From: Micractinium sp. NFX-FRZ | Taxonomy: Eukaryota; Chlorophyta; Trebouxiophyceae; Chlorellales; Chlorellaceae | Length of the DNA stretch: 64,000 nt | Reading direction: 5' to 3' | NCBI GenBank assembly: GCA_029339195.1 | Contig: JAPTJF010000012.1 | Span: 62,001 to 126,000 of the forward strand | Part shown: positions 11,610 through 23,105 of the stretch, one piece after another | Layout of the letters: each line of letters opens with the position of its first letter | How positions within the stretch are numbered: position 1 is the stretch's first letter | Notes under the pieces: generated by a model | The model's input: only the letters and a program-made list of their open reading frames with translations | What the model was told of the DNA's origin: nothing | Database searches by the model: none | Translations under genes and position numbers: made by a program

Positions 11610-13043
11610 TCAGCGCACCGCCACCTGGTTTAGCGGCGCGTCCTCTGGCAGCTGTGCGCTGTCAGGGCTGCTGGGGCTGCCCCCGCGTGGCGGTGCTGTG
11701 CCAGCGCCAGCGCCAGCGCCAGCCGCCACTGCTGGCAGCTCCAGCTGGCCGCCAGCGCCTGCGCCAGCCTGGCCGCCGCCGCCGCCGCTCTTGCCGGGGG
11801 CATCCGGCACCAGGTTGGAGGGGTCTGAGATCACAAAGCGGGGTAGCTCGTACCTGAGAGGGTGGGGGGAGGGAGGACAGAGGCAAGAGCATATGGAGGG
11901 GAGCAGGGCAGCAGGAGGCGGTGGGTGGAGTAGGTGAGGTGGGGCAGGGGGCGGGGCGCCGAACGGCAGCGCCGACTGACGGTTGCTGCAGAGGCTGCGC
12001 CAGGCACTTTGCGCCCGTCACGCACACCGCACAGCGCCGCCGTGCACGCAACCCCGCCCAGGGCAGAACGCACGGAGCACGTGTGGAGCGGCAAACACCC
12101 CTTTTTTGAACTCCTCCCTCCCCCGCTCATCGCAGCAGAGTTGCCGGCAGCACCAAGCACCCACTCCCTTCCCTGCTCCTCGAAGCAAGGGAGCAGTACA
12201 TGATTCACTGACTGTCTCTCCCCCCCGTTGGTTACAGCAGCACCCCGAGCCTCCCTTGCTTCACTTCCCTCGCCACCGTGACACACATCACTCGACCACC
12301 GACCCACGCTCACTTGCTCCCCCGCTCGTCATAGCAGATGGTCATGTCTGCGGCCGCCACAATCACGCCCGCGCCGTCCAGGATGGCGCGAGCCGTCTCC
12401 AGGTCCGCTTCACAGGCCGCCTTGAGGGCATCCCAAATGACTGCGGGGGGGACGAGGGCAGGCAGGCAGGCAGGCGGCGAGCTGTGTGGCAGCTGATGCC
12501 GTCGGCGCATGCCGCCTCAACACGTGCATTTCCAGCGCTCTGCATGCCCATGCCATCATCGACGCAGCCTCTGGCCACGTGGTGAATTGCTGCCGAGTGT
12601 ACACCAGGGGCAGGCAGGCAGCGGCGGGCGCGGCAGCAGCAGGGCGGGGGCGGCGGCTGCACGCGGCGCACCTCGGTCGCCGCCATAATGAGGCTCCGTA
12701 TCCCAGAACTCCTCACGCATGCGCTGCATGGCAGTGTTGTGGCGGCCGTGGCAAGCGCTTGGATTGGATGCGGGGCGGCAGATATCATCAGACGAGCACC
12801 CGGCCCTGTGGGTACCTGCACCTGCAACTTGTGCGCTGCCACTGCCGGCGGGCCCACCCGCCCCCTGTCCCTCCCACCCGCGTCCCAGGCTCGCGGCGGC
12901 CCTTGCGCCCTCACCCTCAGCTGTGACTGCGTCAGAGGCTCCTCGCTCCGCCATTTGTGGCGCTTCCACGACTTTACGCGCGCGCTGCCAAAGGCGGGGT
13001 CCGCCAGGTCGTCGTCCTCGGGCTTGCAGCAGACAGCTCCCAT
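11610..13043 (-). CDS. UBTD1/2-type (DC-UbP N-domain) protein, plant-like short form
   Basis: Four exons close in phase to 183 residues: 12915-13043, 12672-12723, 12314-12440 and 11610-11853. The sequence reads KWRSEEPLTQSQLR, then REEFWDTEPHYGG, then VIWDALKAAC, DMTICYDERG and YELPRFVISDPSNLV. This is the full conserved ubiquitin-binding N-domain of the UBTD/DC-UbP family. As in land-plant homologues there is no C-terminal ubiquitin-like domain; the protein ends in a ~65-residue Gly/Ala/Pro tail. The start at 13043 gives MGAVCC, a good N-myristoylation plus palmitoylation signal, so it is likely membrane-anchored. In animals UBTD proteins work with E2/E3 enzymes in ubiquitin signalling; the algal role is inferred. 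It shares a short divergent promoter with the PUB-ZZ gene, which is also ubiquitin-related by domain. Confidence 0.88.
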
Positions 13044-13339
13044 CGCCGCGATGGGGGCTGACTGCGGCTGCCGGGATGTGGCGCGCGGGTGCCTGTGCTG
13101 CTCGAAACAAAAGACCTGCCAAAATTGGGGTTCCAACTGCCAAAGTTGGCTACAACGGGCCTAAATCACTTGGGAGTCAGTGCACAGCTGATCCCGCCAG
13201 CATCTCGAAACGATGGTAGCAGCAACGAAAATAAGAGTGCCGGCCAGCGTGGCATGAACTCTTCGGGCGTGTTCGCGTCTAATCAAGTACGAATCATATT
13301 CTTGTATAACAAGGAACGTCAAGAAGTGGGCAGGGCGGA
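13044..13339. promoter_or_regulatory. Divergent promoter between UBTD-like and PUB-ZZ genes
   Basis: Only 296 bp separate the two start codons, which point away from each other, so the 5' UTRs and promoters must overlap or abut. No TATA box is obvious. The segment near 13200-13320 is locally AT-richer (ATTCTTGTATAAC near 13300), unlike the flanking exons. Confidence 0.5.
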
Positions 13340-16300
13340 ATGCCATCCGCCCTGCTGCAGCGCCTCGGCGCACTCCGCCACCCCGTGACGGCAGCAGATG
13401 CGCAGGGCGTGGAGCAAGTAGCCAACAACTTGCAAGAGGTGCCCCCCCCTCCCAGCTGTGCCGCTATCGGTCCTGCGCCGCCGCCGCCAGCGCCAGCGGT
13501 GCCGCCACCGCCCTGCTGCCTCTCCGTCCTCAAATGCTGCCTTCCGCCACCGACCCAGTGCGCAAACGAGGGCAAGCTCCCCTGGCCCACCCCGGCACTT
13601 CACCCCTCTCACTCACCTGCCCGCCTGCCCACCCTGCTGCCTCCTGCTGGCAACATTGTCAGGCTCTGGAGTTTCTGGGGCGGGAGCCCGACGGCCAGGT
13701 GTCCCTGGCTATCAAGCATTGGAAGGAGCTGTTTGCTGAGAGGGAGTCACGCTTGTATTATGTCAACGACGAGGCAAGTGGGGCAGCATGGGGGCTGTGT
13801 TTGGGGAGGCTGTGGTGGGCGGCAGAGTGGGCAAGGGGTGCAGCTGTAAACAGGCGGTACCACGCGATGTTGGACGAGGGGTGAGGCAAGAGGCAGCCCG
13901 GCCAGCAGTGGGTGTGTGTGGGGGGTGGGGGGGAGGCGGGACCAGCAGTGTATGTGCACAGCTACACGCGCGCATGCTGACGCACATACAAGAGAGGAGG
14001 ATTGGACGCAATTGCACCAGGCTGCAGGAGGGTGGCAGTGGTGGTTGCGAGGCGGCGGGGCGGGCGGTGGGTGATGGAGCTTGTTGGCATCAGGAAGCTT
14101 GGAGTGTGGGAGGGAGGAGGACAGCCGACCCGCCGGGCAGGAGACGTACGGCGGCGCAGGTTGCACCGATCGTGTGGCGCAGCGCCGTCTACCCTCCCGC
14201 TCCATCTCCTACCTGCCCCGCGTGCCTGCTGCCTGCACCTCTGCACTCTGCCGCAGCGCCCTGCGACAGCCACGTGCCTCACTTCCTGCCCCCCTGGTCC
14301 CCCCTGAAACCGAAAGCAGGTGGGGTACAACTCTTGGGACGCGCCTCCCTGCTTCAAGTTCCAGGAGTGGGCGCTCGACTCGCAGGTGGCTCGGCTGGCC
14401 ACGCGACTGGCCTTGCTTTTGCTTGTGAAGTGACATGGTTGAAGATTTGATGATTTCGAGGTGCTGCTGTCACACTGGCCTTCTTGTGAAATGACATGAT
14501 TGAAACGTCGACGTGTTGCTGTAAGGCGCAGGGCTGACTGCTAGGTTAGCTGGCAAATGCCACGTTTTTCTGCCAGCGGCAAAGTTGCCAGCGCTTCCGT
14601 GTGCACCGGACCGCCCCCGCCCCGCCCCGCCAGGCCAGCACTGCAGCCCAGGTGCTACTGCCGCCTGCACCCCCACCCCTACTTGCACTCTGTCTTCCTC
14701 AACTGTGCCCTTCATGGTAATCACTCCCGCCTACCCTGCAGCTGTACAGCATCAGCCTGAGGCTGGCCCGCGACATGTACGAAACCTTGGACGCCTTCCT
14801 CACCCGCCACCCGCCCGAGGTTGTGTACACGGTGAGCACCGCGCCGCCCTCGGCCGCTGCTGACTGCCAACTGTGGCAGCATGCAGTTCCACCCCTCCGC
14901 AATAACACCAATGCACCACCACCGCTATATCGGCCTGTGCTCTTCCTGCGCCACCCACATCAACAGCCATACACACCCTCCCCTCCTCTCCCTGCCCTGC
15001 CCACCCCGCAGGCCCTGCAGGTGTTGGCACGCCTGGTGGGCAACATTGCCGACTGCGGCAACTCTGTGGAGCGGTACCGCTCGGTCAAGGTTGACAACCC
15101 TAAGTTCCGGACCGCTGTCTGGGACGTGCCTGGGGCCAACCAGGTATGTGTGGATGGGTGGCAGGGAGCGGTACCGCTGTGATGCACTGCTACAAATCAC
15201 AGCTGTAGCGGCGGGACAACCACCAGTCTAGCCGCGGTGTTGGGGCGGGTCCGGGGGCCTGGCAGCTGTCTGGTGGGGTGGGGGCTGGGCTCGGCGGGCC
15301 AGCCTCGCTTACATCCCACCGCTCGCCTTCTCCCTCTCCTCTGCCGGTGCCCTCCCCTGCGCTCACACGCGCAATGCTTTTCGAGTGGGACCTACCGCCT
15401 CGCCCCTCTTTCCTGCGTCACGACACCCCGTTCTGCCTCTCATGCTAGATGGACCCTATGCATATCGTGGCTCCAGTGCCTCCCCTGCACCCCTCCTCAC
15501 TCCTGCCCCCACACCCACCCTCTCTGGCTGCCCCCCAAGGCAGGTCCTGTTCATGGTGGGGTTCAAGCGCCAGGGCGAGGCGGTGAGCGTGGCCGCCGAC
15601 ACGCTGATGGGCCCGCTGTGCGCCGCCGCTGCGCGGCTGAGGCGCCTGGCCGACCGAAAGGGGCACAGCGGCAGCGCGGCGCATGTGAAGGCTGATGGCG
15701 GCGGGGAGGGAGGCAGCGGGCGGCCGGCCTCACAGTTCTACAACACCCCGGGCTTCCGGTACCAGGAGCAGGTGGGCGGGGTCGGGTGGGGGTGGTAAGG
15801 TGAGGTGCATGTGTTGTCGGGGCGGCAGTATCAACATGTGTATGGGGCCAGGGATGGGTTTAAAGCGGTGAGGCCGGGACCAGGAGCACGGCAGCTGTGG
15901 TGGCAGCGTGAGCATGGACAATGACGGCGCCCTTTAGCGCCACCTTGCCTCCCTACGCCCAGATCTGGCACTGCACCGCGTGCAACCACCCTATCAACGA
16001 CGGCAGCGAGCGGCTGTGGACGGGGCGGCATGACGCACCTGACGGAGAGTACCGGTGAGGCGCGCCACCCTCTTGTGGGGCAGTTGGGTGCATGGCTGTA
16101 TGGCACGGACCGCCGGGCCAGGGATGCACGCTGCGGCGGTTGCCTTGCTCATACGCATAGCTCCATCGGCAGCCGCAGCGGCACCGGGGTCCAATGGCAG
16201 TCTGTTGCTGCACCTGCCTGCCTGCCTGCTGCCCGTCTGGCGAGGCCCCACGGTGCGCTGCCCCAAGCACCCACCCAGCCACCCACACACCCTCCCTCCG

Positions 16301-16555
16301 TTCCCGCAGGTACCAGTGCACCACCTGCCAAGACGCCGGAGCCACTTTCAACCTGTGCCAGGGATGCTGGGACACCTTCCAGCAGCAGCAGCAGCAGCAG
16401 CAAGGGGCAGCAGGCAGCAGCAGCGGCAGTGGGGGAGGCGGCAGCGTCGGCGGCGGCAGCAGCAGTGGTGGCCGTGCCCTGCTGCACGACTGCTCCCACG
16501 CTTTCCAGCACGTTGGGCCCCGCATGACGAGGTACGGTGCCGCTGCTGCTGCTGC

Positions 16556-16594
<39 letters not shown>

Positions 16595-16644
16595 CATTGC
16601 TGCTGTCATTGCTGCTGCTGCTGTCATTGCTGCTGCTGCTGTCA

Positions 16645-16680
<36 letters not shown>

Positions 16681-16974
16681 TCATTGCTGCTGCTGCTGCC
16701 GCCGAGCCCCGGGCAGGAGGTGGGTGCTGCAGGCGGTGTGGCAGTCAGCCGACCAACCACCCACCCGCCTCCCTGTCTCCCCCACATGGCCCCACACCTT
16801 GTTTTCTCCCTCAAACACCCTTCCGCCAGATGGAATGACTATTATCACAACCGGGGGGAGGGAGACAGCGTGGAGCCAGTGAACCCGTGGGGGCGACCGG
16901 CGGGTGGCGGCGCCAGCACACGCCGGGCATTGCAGCGGCTGGGCGAGCGGCACGGCATACGCGAGTGGTTGTAG
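13340..16974 (+). CDS. PUB domain + ZZ-type zinc finger protein
   Basis: Nine exons close in phase to 407 residues: 13340-13438, 13663-13773, 14320-14424, 14742-14831, 15012-15143, 15544-15771, 15963-16054, 16310-16531 and 16830-16974. Residues ~136-190 (VLARLVGNIADC, ERYRSVKVDNPKF, VWDVPGANQVLFMVGF) match the PUB/PUG domain of PNGase and UBXD1, which binds the C-terminal tail of Cdc48/p97. Residues ~256-310 have the ZZ pattern: CTACNHPI, then YQCTTCQD, FNLCQGCWDTF and a later H..H. The partner-binding PUB suggests a Cdc48 adaptor in protein quality control, which is inference. Exon 8 encodes a polyQ then Gly/Ser linker. Exon 1 ends at an unusual GTGCCC donor and exon 2 at a GC donor (13774). 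A TGTAA signal at 17176 ends the transcript. The PUB+ZZ combination is not one I recognise from model organisms. Confidence 0.82.
16534..16700 (+). repeat. CTG/ATTGCTGCTGCTGTC repeat in intron 8 of PUB-ZZ gene
   Basis: Imperfect (CTG)n tract with interspersed GCTGTCATT blocks, directly after the donor of exon 8. The preceding exon carries CAG repeats in phase for polyQ (about 16379-16402). Likely length-variable. Confidence 0.85.
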
Positions 16975-17175
16975 CCTGTGGGTGCCAGTGCATGTCATTG
17001 CTGGCTCCAAGTTCTGGTGCCTGGTGCCAGTGCATTTCGTTGCGTGTTCCAACCTGATCATTCTCTGCACCGGCGGGGTCAGCGGATGGCATTCGCAAGT
17101 AGCTTGCCTGCTGGTGCCGGCTCAGTTCATTGTTGTTTGAGTTTTCGATGTGATGTGTGCGGGAGAGATATTGCT

Positions 17176-17180
17176 TGTAA
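17176..17180 (+). terminator. TGTAA polyadenylation signal
   Basis: TGTAA about 200 bp after the PUB-ZZ stop codon. It leaves roughly 310 bp before the next gene's start. Confidence 0.5.
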
Positions 17181-17505
17181 GATGCACATACACAGGGCAG
17201 GCTGTAGCGAAGCACTTGCGAGCAGCACTGGGGCTGTGGGCCGCACGGGTGGCGCCGTGTGCACGTGGAGGGTCTGTGAATGCGGAGGGTGCGTGCTGGC
17301 ATGATTTGGTTTTGGCCCAGTTGATGAGTGATTGAACAAAGGTGCAGGTTCCCCAGAGCACTTCGACACAAGCAAATGCACGTGCACCTGGCGGCAGCTG
17401 GCGCGCTGCGACATGCGCGCTGCCCACCCGCCCGTGCCCCAGTATGAAGTCAACAGACGCCAGGCTCTGACCGCTGCCCACTTCCCGCTTACGCCCTGAT
17501 TGAAA

Positions 17506-19239
17506 ATGAAGGCCCTCAGCCTCTTGCTCCTGTCGCTGGCCCTGGCAGCCGCTCGACCCGCGCCTCCCAGGCCCTCCCCACCCCCCTCTCCACTGCCTCC
17601 ATCTCCCAGCCCCACACCTCAGCCGCCCCCTGTCCAGCAGCCGCCCCCCAGCTCACCTTCCTCGCCAGCTCCCGTTCAAAGCCAGGACTTCCGCCAGGGC
17701 ACGGCCACCATTTGGGGCGGCCCAGGCGCGGCTTTGGAGTCGGGGGGTGGCGCCCTGGCATGCGGGATGGCTGCTCTGCCGAGCTATGCCAAGGTGCGGC
17801 GGCGGCGGCATCGGGGACAGGTGGCGGCGCTTGCACGGCCGCCACGGCCGCTGCACGAGCGTGCCTGCCTCATGCTACAGCACCAACACAGCCCCCCTTC
17901 GCGCTCCAGCATCGACGCAGCCCTCTTGTTCCTGTTGCCACGCTGCAGACACACTTTGCCGCCCTCAACCTGGCGCAGCACCCAGGTGCCTGCGGGCGCT
18001 GCATCCTCGCGGTGTGCGCACACGGCCCAACCTGCCCCAGCGTGAGGCGTGCATGCAGCGGAAGGCAGCGCCATCCTGGCAGCGCCATGGCTCTGGCGCA
18101 GCCCCACACGGCGCCATCCCGATTTCGGGTCCACTTCTGCGTGGCTGCACGTGTTCTTTTTATTCCCCAGCCTTGCTCTTTAGCCGCTTTTATGCCACAC
18201 TCTCCTTATGGCCCCTGCAGGCGGCTGACCGGGTATGGCCCCAGCGGCGGCCGCCCGCTGCCGCCCTCTGGGCGCGTGGCGGTGCAGTGGTCGCTGGTGC
18301 CCTGCGCCCCACTGCTGCGCAACGAAACCATCCACATGACGGTGGCTCCAGGTGGGTAGGGCAACCTTTGGTGAGGTGGGTGCTGGGGCGCTGCCGGTCC
18401 CTGCTTTGACCATTTACTTGAGCTTTGCCCCAGGGGGGCAGCCGGCGCTGAATGAGGCAGGGGGCTTGGGTGCTGTGGGCCCGGGCTGCTGGGTGCTGCA
18501 CCCGCCGATTCAGGTGGGTGCTTGGGTGAGGCACTCCCTGGGTGCACTGCCACCCCTGCTTCATTTCCTGCCTATCAGCTGTCCCCGACCTCAGGGCTCC
18601 GCAGCATTGCACCCACCTCCGTGTGCCCCCCCTCCCCCCTATGTGCGTGCAGGTGGCAATGCCTACTACAAGCTCCTGGCCTTCAGCGGCTCCTGGCAGC
18701 CCATCGCGGCAGTGAGCATAAACGGGGAGGAGCTTGTGCCGCCGAAAGCCACACAGCACAGGCGAGGCAGGGCCAGCTGCTAGGGTGGGGCAGTGGGGTG
18801 CATGCGGTGTGGTGAGGGCCGGCAGTGCTTGATTGATTGATTGATTGATTCTGGATTAATTGCAGCCAGGGCTTCTGGATGCGCGGCCAGCCCGCCGGGG
18901 CTGGCCAGGCTGCAGCTGCTCTGGTGACCCCTGCCCACCCGTGCACCCAGCCTGCCTGCCCACCTCCTCCTGAGCCCTGCTTTACCCCTCCCACTGCCTG
19001 TGTGGCCGGTGCTGCTGGTCACTGCACCACAAACTGTCTGCAGCTGCTTGTAGTCAGTTCACTGAGCTGCGACGCCAGCGCCCACGCGTGCATGCAGGTG
19101 GGAGTGGTACGCTGGGGGCCAGAAGCTGTACGCTGCGGCGCCGCTGACAGTGACTCTCATCGCAGACAGCGGGGAGCGGCAGATGGCGCGGCTGGCGTCG
19201 CTACAGGCGCAGCAGGACCTGCATGTCCAGTTCTCTTGA
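17506..19239 (+). CDS. Expansin-like secreted protein (DPBB fold + C-terminal domain) with Pro-rich linker
   Basis: Exons seen: 17506-17793, 17949-18013, 18221-18351, 18434-18517, 18653-18761, 18866-18923 and 19098-19239. Phases close except the join of the last two, which I could not resolve, so residue count (~290) is approximate. The start gives a clear signal peptide (MKALSLLLLSLALAAARP) followed by ~45 Pro/Ser residues. The DPBB part reads GTATIWGGPG, GGGALACGMAALP, HFAALNLAQ, GACGRCI and VAVQWSLVPCAP. This is the expansin/EG45 pattern of a wall-loosening or polysaccharide-binding protein. The C-terminal part (NAYYKLLAFSGSW, GGQKLYAAAPLTVTLIAD, ending VQFS) resembles the expansin CBM63-like domain. 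Intron 5 uses a GC donor (18762). It sits next to the PUB-ZZ gene without functional link and probably acts in the cell wall. Confidence 0.75.
18828..18851 (+). repeat. TTGA tetranucleotide repeat in expansin-like intron
   Basis: About five tandem TTGA units shortly before the acceptor of exon 6. They may serve as a branch or polypyrimidine substitute region, as the tract is the only AT-rich part of this intron. Confidence 0.8.
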
Positions 19240-19242
19240 GCC

Positions 19243-19247
19243 TGTAA
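19243..19247 (+). terminator. TGTAA signal right after expansin-like stop
   Basis: TGTAA begins four bases after the TGA stop. If used, the 3' UTR would be only ~20 nt; no better TGTAA is seen in the next few hundred bases. Confidence 0.3.
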
Positions 19248-20579
19248 TGGCCCTGCAGCTGCAACTGTGTCCAATGAATCACTCTGGGGCAGCTAAGGCA
19301 CCTTACTAAGTAGGCGGCTGGGACTTGGCGGCCTGCTGCGCTTGCCGCCCGCCTGGCGTCCACAGCTGGGCCACGTGGCGGCAATCGGCGCCACCGCTAC
19401 CCAAGGGAGCCCCGATGCTTCCTCCACCTCTGCCTGCCTTGTCTGCATGAATAATTCATGCCCAGCCCCTGCTCGATCAAGGGGCATGGCAAAATGACAA
19501 CCCAGGCCTGTACATGCTCTTGCATCCAACACTCACAGCTGTGCATCAAGAACCATCTAAATCTATATGCGGTCATGTGACGCCCCACCTTCCAGGACCA
19601 TCTGTCCATATAAAGTCACAATGTAGGAGTTTGAGGCATCAACTGCCTGCTGAATCGCTATCAGGACCCGGTGCACCCCGGGGGCACAAACTGTCAGACG
19701 GGGGACAAATTGCCTGACGGCCAGTGCCCGGAAGCCAAAGCAGGGCCCACTGGCGGCCAGCACAGTACTGCTGCCAGCACAGTACTGCAGGGCGCCCCTT
19801 GGAGGGCATCCCCGCACCCGCCTGGGGGCTTCCTCAACTGCCCTCTTTGGCTCTGTAGCTTGGCAGGGGGCGCGCGCAGCAGAATAGGCACACGCTGTGC
19901 ACTGGTTCAGCGGGCGTCTCGAGTGCTGAGCACACGGGTCCACTTCTTGCTGCCTGCTGAGTACCACGAGCCCTCGGGTGGGTGGCCAGCCCAGTGCTGG
20001 GCGGCCGTGAGCAGCCGGGGAGGTACCCCCCACACCCAATCGCCAGCCAGTTGGTGCCGTTCTGAGGCTGGCTTCCTGCAAAATGGGGTACCTACTACCA
20101 GTGATGTGGGATACTTGGTAAGCGCCCCAAACCGGCTGCTCCCAGCCACCCATATCAGCCCTGCCTGCCTGCGCACCCATCGCCCGCTCAGCAGGTCCCC
20201 CGGTCAGATAACGGCTATTTCGCACCATCCTGAACCAAGAAACCCAAGAAAACTGCACACATTGCACCCTTCAAGGCTTGCCGGCCCGGGGCAGGTCCCA
20301 GGACGTCCAGGACCACAAGCCACGCACGCATGCGGTTGCGGGACATCTGCTTGCATCGCCAGGGGAGGCCCCTACATAATAGCACCCCGTTTTCTGGGGA
20401 ATTGGCAACTCAGGTAAGGCGCTAGAGAGCCGCTGGCTGCCGTGTTCGCCTAGGGCATGGTCGTTTTGTTCGGCGCCGACCCCAAGGCTGAGCCACTTGT
20501 TTTGAGGCGCGGCCCTGCTATTGCGAATGCGTGCAGGTCGAACACCGCAGCACGCGTGCCCGAACAGCCGGCAAGCAGG
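19248..20579. other. 1.3-kb intergenic region, no gene seen
   Basis: Long open frames exist on both strands (minus 19563-20267, plus 19671-20417) but they overlap each other, lack domains and show the composition of GC-driven shadow frames. A near-perfect 17-bp direct repeat (GCCAGCACAGTACTGC) occurs at about 19754-19787. The right half should contain the promoter of the first DUF579 gene. Confidence 0.4.
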
Positions 20580-23105
20580 ATGATCCAGTCACCCCGCCGC
20601 CGCCCCGCCGGCGCCAGCGGCCTGTGGCTGGCCTCGCCCCGCCTGGCCTCCGCCGTCCTCGTCATCCTCTCCGGCTTCTGGCTGGGGTCCACCCTGTTCA
20701 TCTCCTTCGCCGGCAGCCGCTCCGATGCGGCAGAGCTGCCCACAGAGGCAGACGGCTTCCGGCGCCGCCTGTCGGCCACGTCGTGCGCACGCTACGGCGA
20801 CATTGTGCAGGCCGCCTCGGAGCGCGGCCGCCAGCTCAGCCAAGCACAGCTGCTGTGGGTGGCGGCGCTGGTGCAGGAGCAGGCGCTGGCTCGCGAGCGC
20901 CCGGCGCGCGTCCTAGTCTTTGGTTACGACCTGCTGTCTGATGCGCTGGCTGATGTCAACTGCCTGGGGCGTACCGTATTTTTGGAGAGCTCCCTGCCAC
21001 AGATCGACGCGCTGCGAGGCAACCACCCGTTCCTGGAGGTGCGACAGGGGGTGGTGTTGAGGTGTTCAGCGGGTAGGGCAGGTTGGGGCTGCTGGCGGGG
21101 GGTGGAGGCACCTGCAGGCGTGCAGGCGTGCCGAGGTGATGCTGTGGCGGGTGGGGCGGGGCTGATGCGGGGTGGGGAGCGGCGGGACCAGTGTGTGTGG
21201 TGTGCATTACTCCTTCCTGGAGAGCGTGGCGGGCTGCTGGTTGCCATGCACGCAGCGGGGGCATTCATGCCATGCGTGCAAGCCTGCCCTCAAGCTCATG
21301 CCGCCCCCCGCTTGCAGCTATGGCCCTGGCGCCTGTACCCCTCTTTGAGCCCTGGAAACGCCCACAACCACACCTGCCGCCCCATGCAGTCGCCTTCCCC
21401 TTCTCCCTCCCCCTCCCCCCTGGCAGGGCGTACAAACCCTCTGCCTCCTGCATCCTCAAATGACCCTTGCCCCTGCTTCCGCCCCCTCCTGCCTCCCTCA
21501 TTTTGTGAGCAGGTGGCAGCTTGCATTGGCAGTAGACCAGTGCACAAGGATCATCACAGAGGAGGCTGGCGCTCCAGCCTCATGCCCTCCAGCCCAACCC
21601 ACACGTGCCCTCCCCTGTTCTGCCTGAACCCTCCCTCCCGTCCCCCCACCCCCTGTGCAGGTGCACCTGGTGCACTACAAGGGCAAGGCGGAGGAGGCGG
21701 ATGCCTTCCTTGCCAGTCCCTGGCTCATCGACGCCCCCCCTGAGGTGGACAGCGAGTGCTTTGATGTCATGCTCATCGATGGACCGCCCGGCACAGGGGC
21801 CTCCGGGCAGCCAGGTGCGGTGGGCGACGGCCGGCCTGCGCTTCAGCAACCGTTGAAAGGGGGCGTGAGATTGCTCGGCGAGGCGCATGAGGCAGGATTT
21901 TTGCTGGTACCGCGGCAGCTGCGGGGTCTCTGTCTACCACAGAAGTAGCACGCCTGCCAGCGCACCCACAGAATTCTCCCCTGCTCCGCCCCCCCGGCTT
22001 TGCCTGCTCTGCCTGCAGCCCGGCTGGAGAGCACCTACTACGCGCTGCAGAAGGCGAGGCGGTGCATCGAGGAGGGTAAAGTGGTGAGGGGGTGGGAGGG
22101 CAGCTGCTGGGCTGGCGGGGGGTGCAGGCAGGCAGGCAGGGCAGGCAGCAGCCTGCGATGTCACATCCCCGCTCCTTGCCCTTGATGTGCTGAGCCTGCT
22201 GCGCCCCTGGGGCCAGCCCACGGGCCAGCTGGCGCATCCCACGGGCCCGTGGAGCCTTGCCGCTGCGCGCTGGCCAGCATGCCATGTCAGCGCCGCCCGC
22301 CCGCCCTCCAGCCCTCCCCCGCCCCCGCATTCCCTGCCCGGCGCCCCTCCTCCCTCCGCCCCTCCCCGCTCGCCCGCCTGCCCGCCTGCCTCCCTGCCGT
22401 GCCCCGACACCCCCCCAGCTAACCACGCCTCTGCCGCTGCGCCTTCCCTCCCTGCCCTGCCCGTCGTCAGGAGGATGTCGTTGTGCTGCTGCACGACGCG
22501 CAGCGCCCCATGGAACAGCGCATCGCCAAGCAGATGCTGCTGGCACCCGACCTGGGTGGCGGCACCGCAGTACAGGTGCGCCAACCGTGGCTGCACTGCC
22601 GGGCGTGCACACCGCAGCAGGGGCAGCTGTCAGGCGCTCTTGGCTGCGCATTGGTTTGGAAGAGCCGTGGGCGGCTGGCCATCTTGCTCTCCTCCACTGT
22701 TGGTTGCACCTGTTTGCACGGGGCCTGCACATTTGGCTCGGTCCCGTGCTGTGCCTTCCACCCGCCCCGCCCGCCCTCGGTGCGGCTGCACTGCCAGTGG
22801 ATCCGAATTCTGAGCCGTTGGCGACAGCCGGCGAAAGGGGTGGGCAGGAGCCGTTCTGTTCGGCACCCCCTTGCCCCCCATCCCTCTAAGTGTGCTCTCG
22901 TCTGGCCTGACGCCTCCGCTTTCCTCTGCCCCCCCCGCCCGCTGTGCAGGCGCTGGGCACGGTGAAGGACGGCAACATGGGTGACATGGCCGCCTTCCGC
23001 GTGGCTTCCTCCAGGCCCAGCCAGGGAGGCGACCAGGCACGCCTGCAGGCGGCGGGCAAGGGCAGGAGCGGAGCCGCCATCTTTCTAAAGTACCGGTTCA
23101 ACTGA
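20580..23105 (+). CDS. DUF579 (IRX15/GXM-like) polysaccharide-biosynthesis protein, paralogue 1
   Basis: Five exons close in phase to 312 residues: 20580-21038, 21661-21814, 22019-22083, 22471-22575 and 22950-23105. An uncleaved N-terminal membrane segment (residues ~20-42, VLVILSGFWLGSTLFISF) predicts a type II Golgi protein. The catalytic-type region has VLVFGYDLLSDAL, GRTVFLESSLPQID, then VHLVHYKGK, FDVMLIDGPPG and VVVLLHDAQRPMEQ. These line up with the SAM-binding loop, the acidic residue block, the D-x-I-D-x-P motif and the HD motif of the DUF579 family, which includes glucuronoxylan 4-O-methyltransferases and IRX15. The substrate in algae is unknown. The start at 20580 was chosen because it aligns with the paralogue's start at 24840; an in-frame ATG at 20457 exists. 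Confidence 0.8.

Noticed and set aside
16534..16700. Poly-Ala/Ile/Leu frames in the CTG tract
   Set aside because: Lies in an intron bounded by phase-consistent exons; simple repeat only.
19563..20417. Overlapping 234- and 248-codon frames on both strands
   Set aside because: Mutually overlapping, no domain, no splice structure, composition of shadow frames.
20457..20579. Upstream in-frame ATG for DUF579 paralogue 1
   Set aside because: The extra 41 residues have no counterpart in the paralogue, whose start aligns with 20580.
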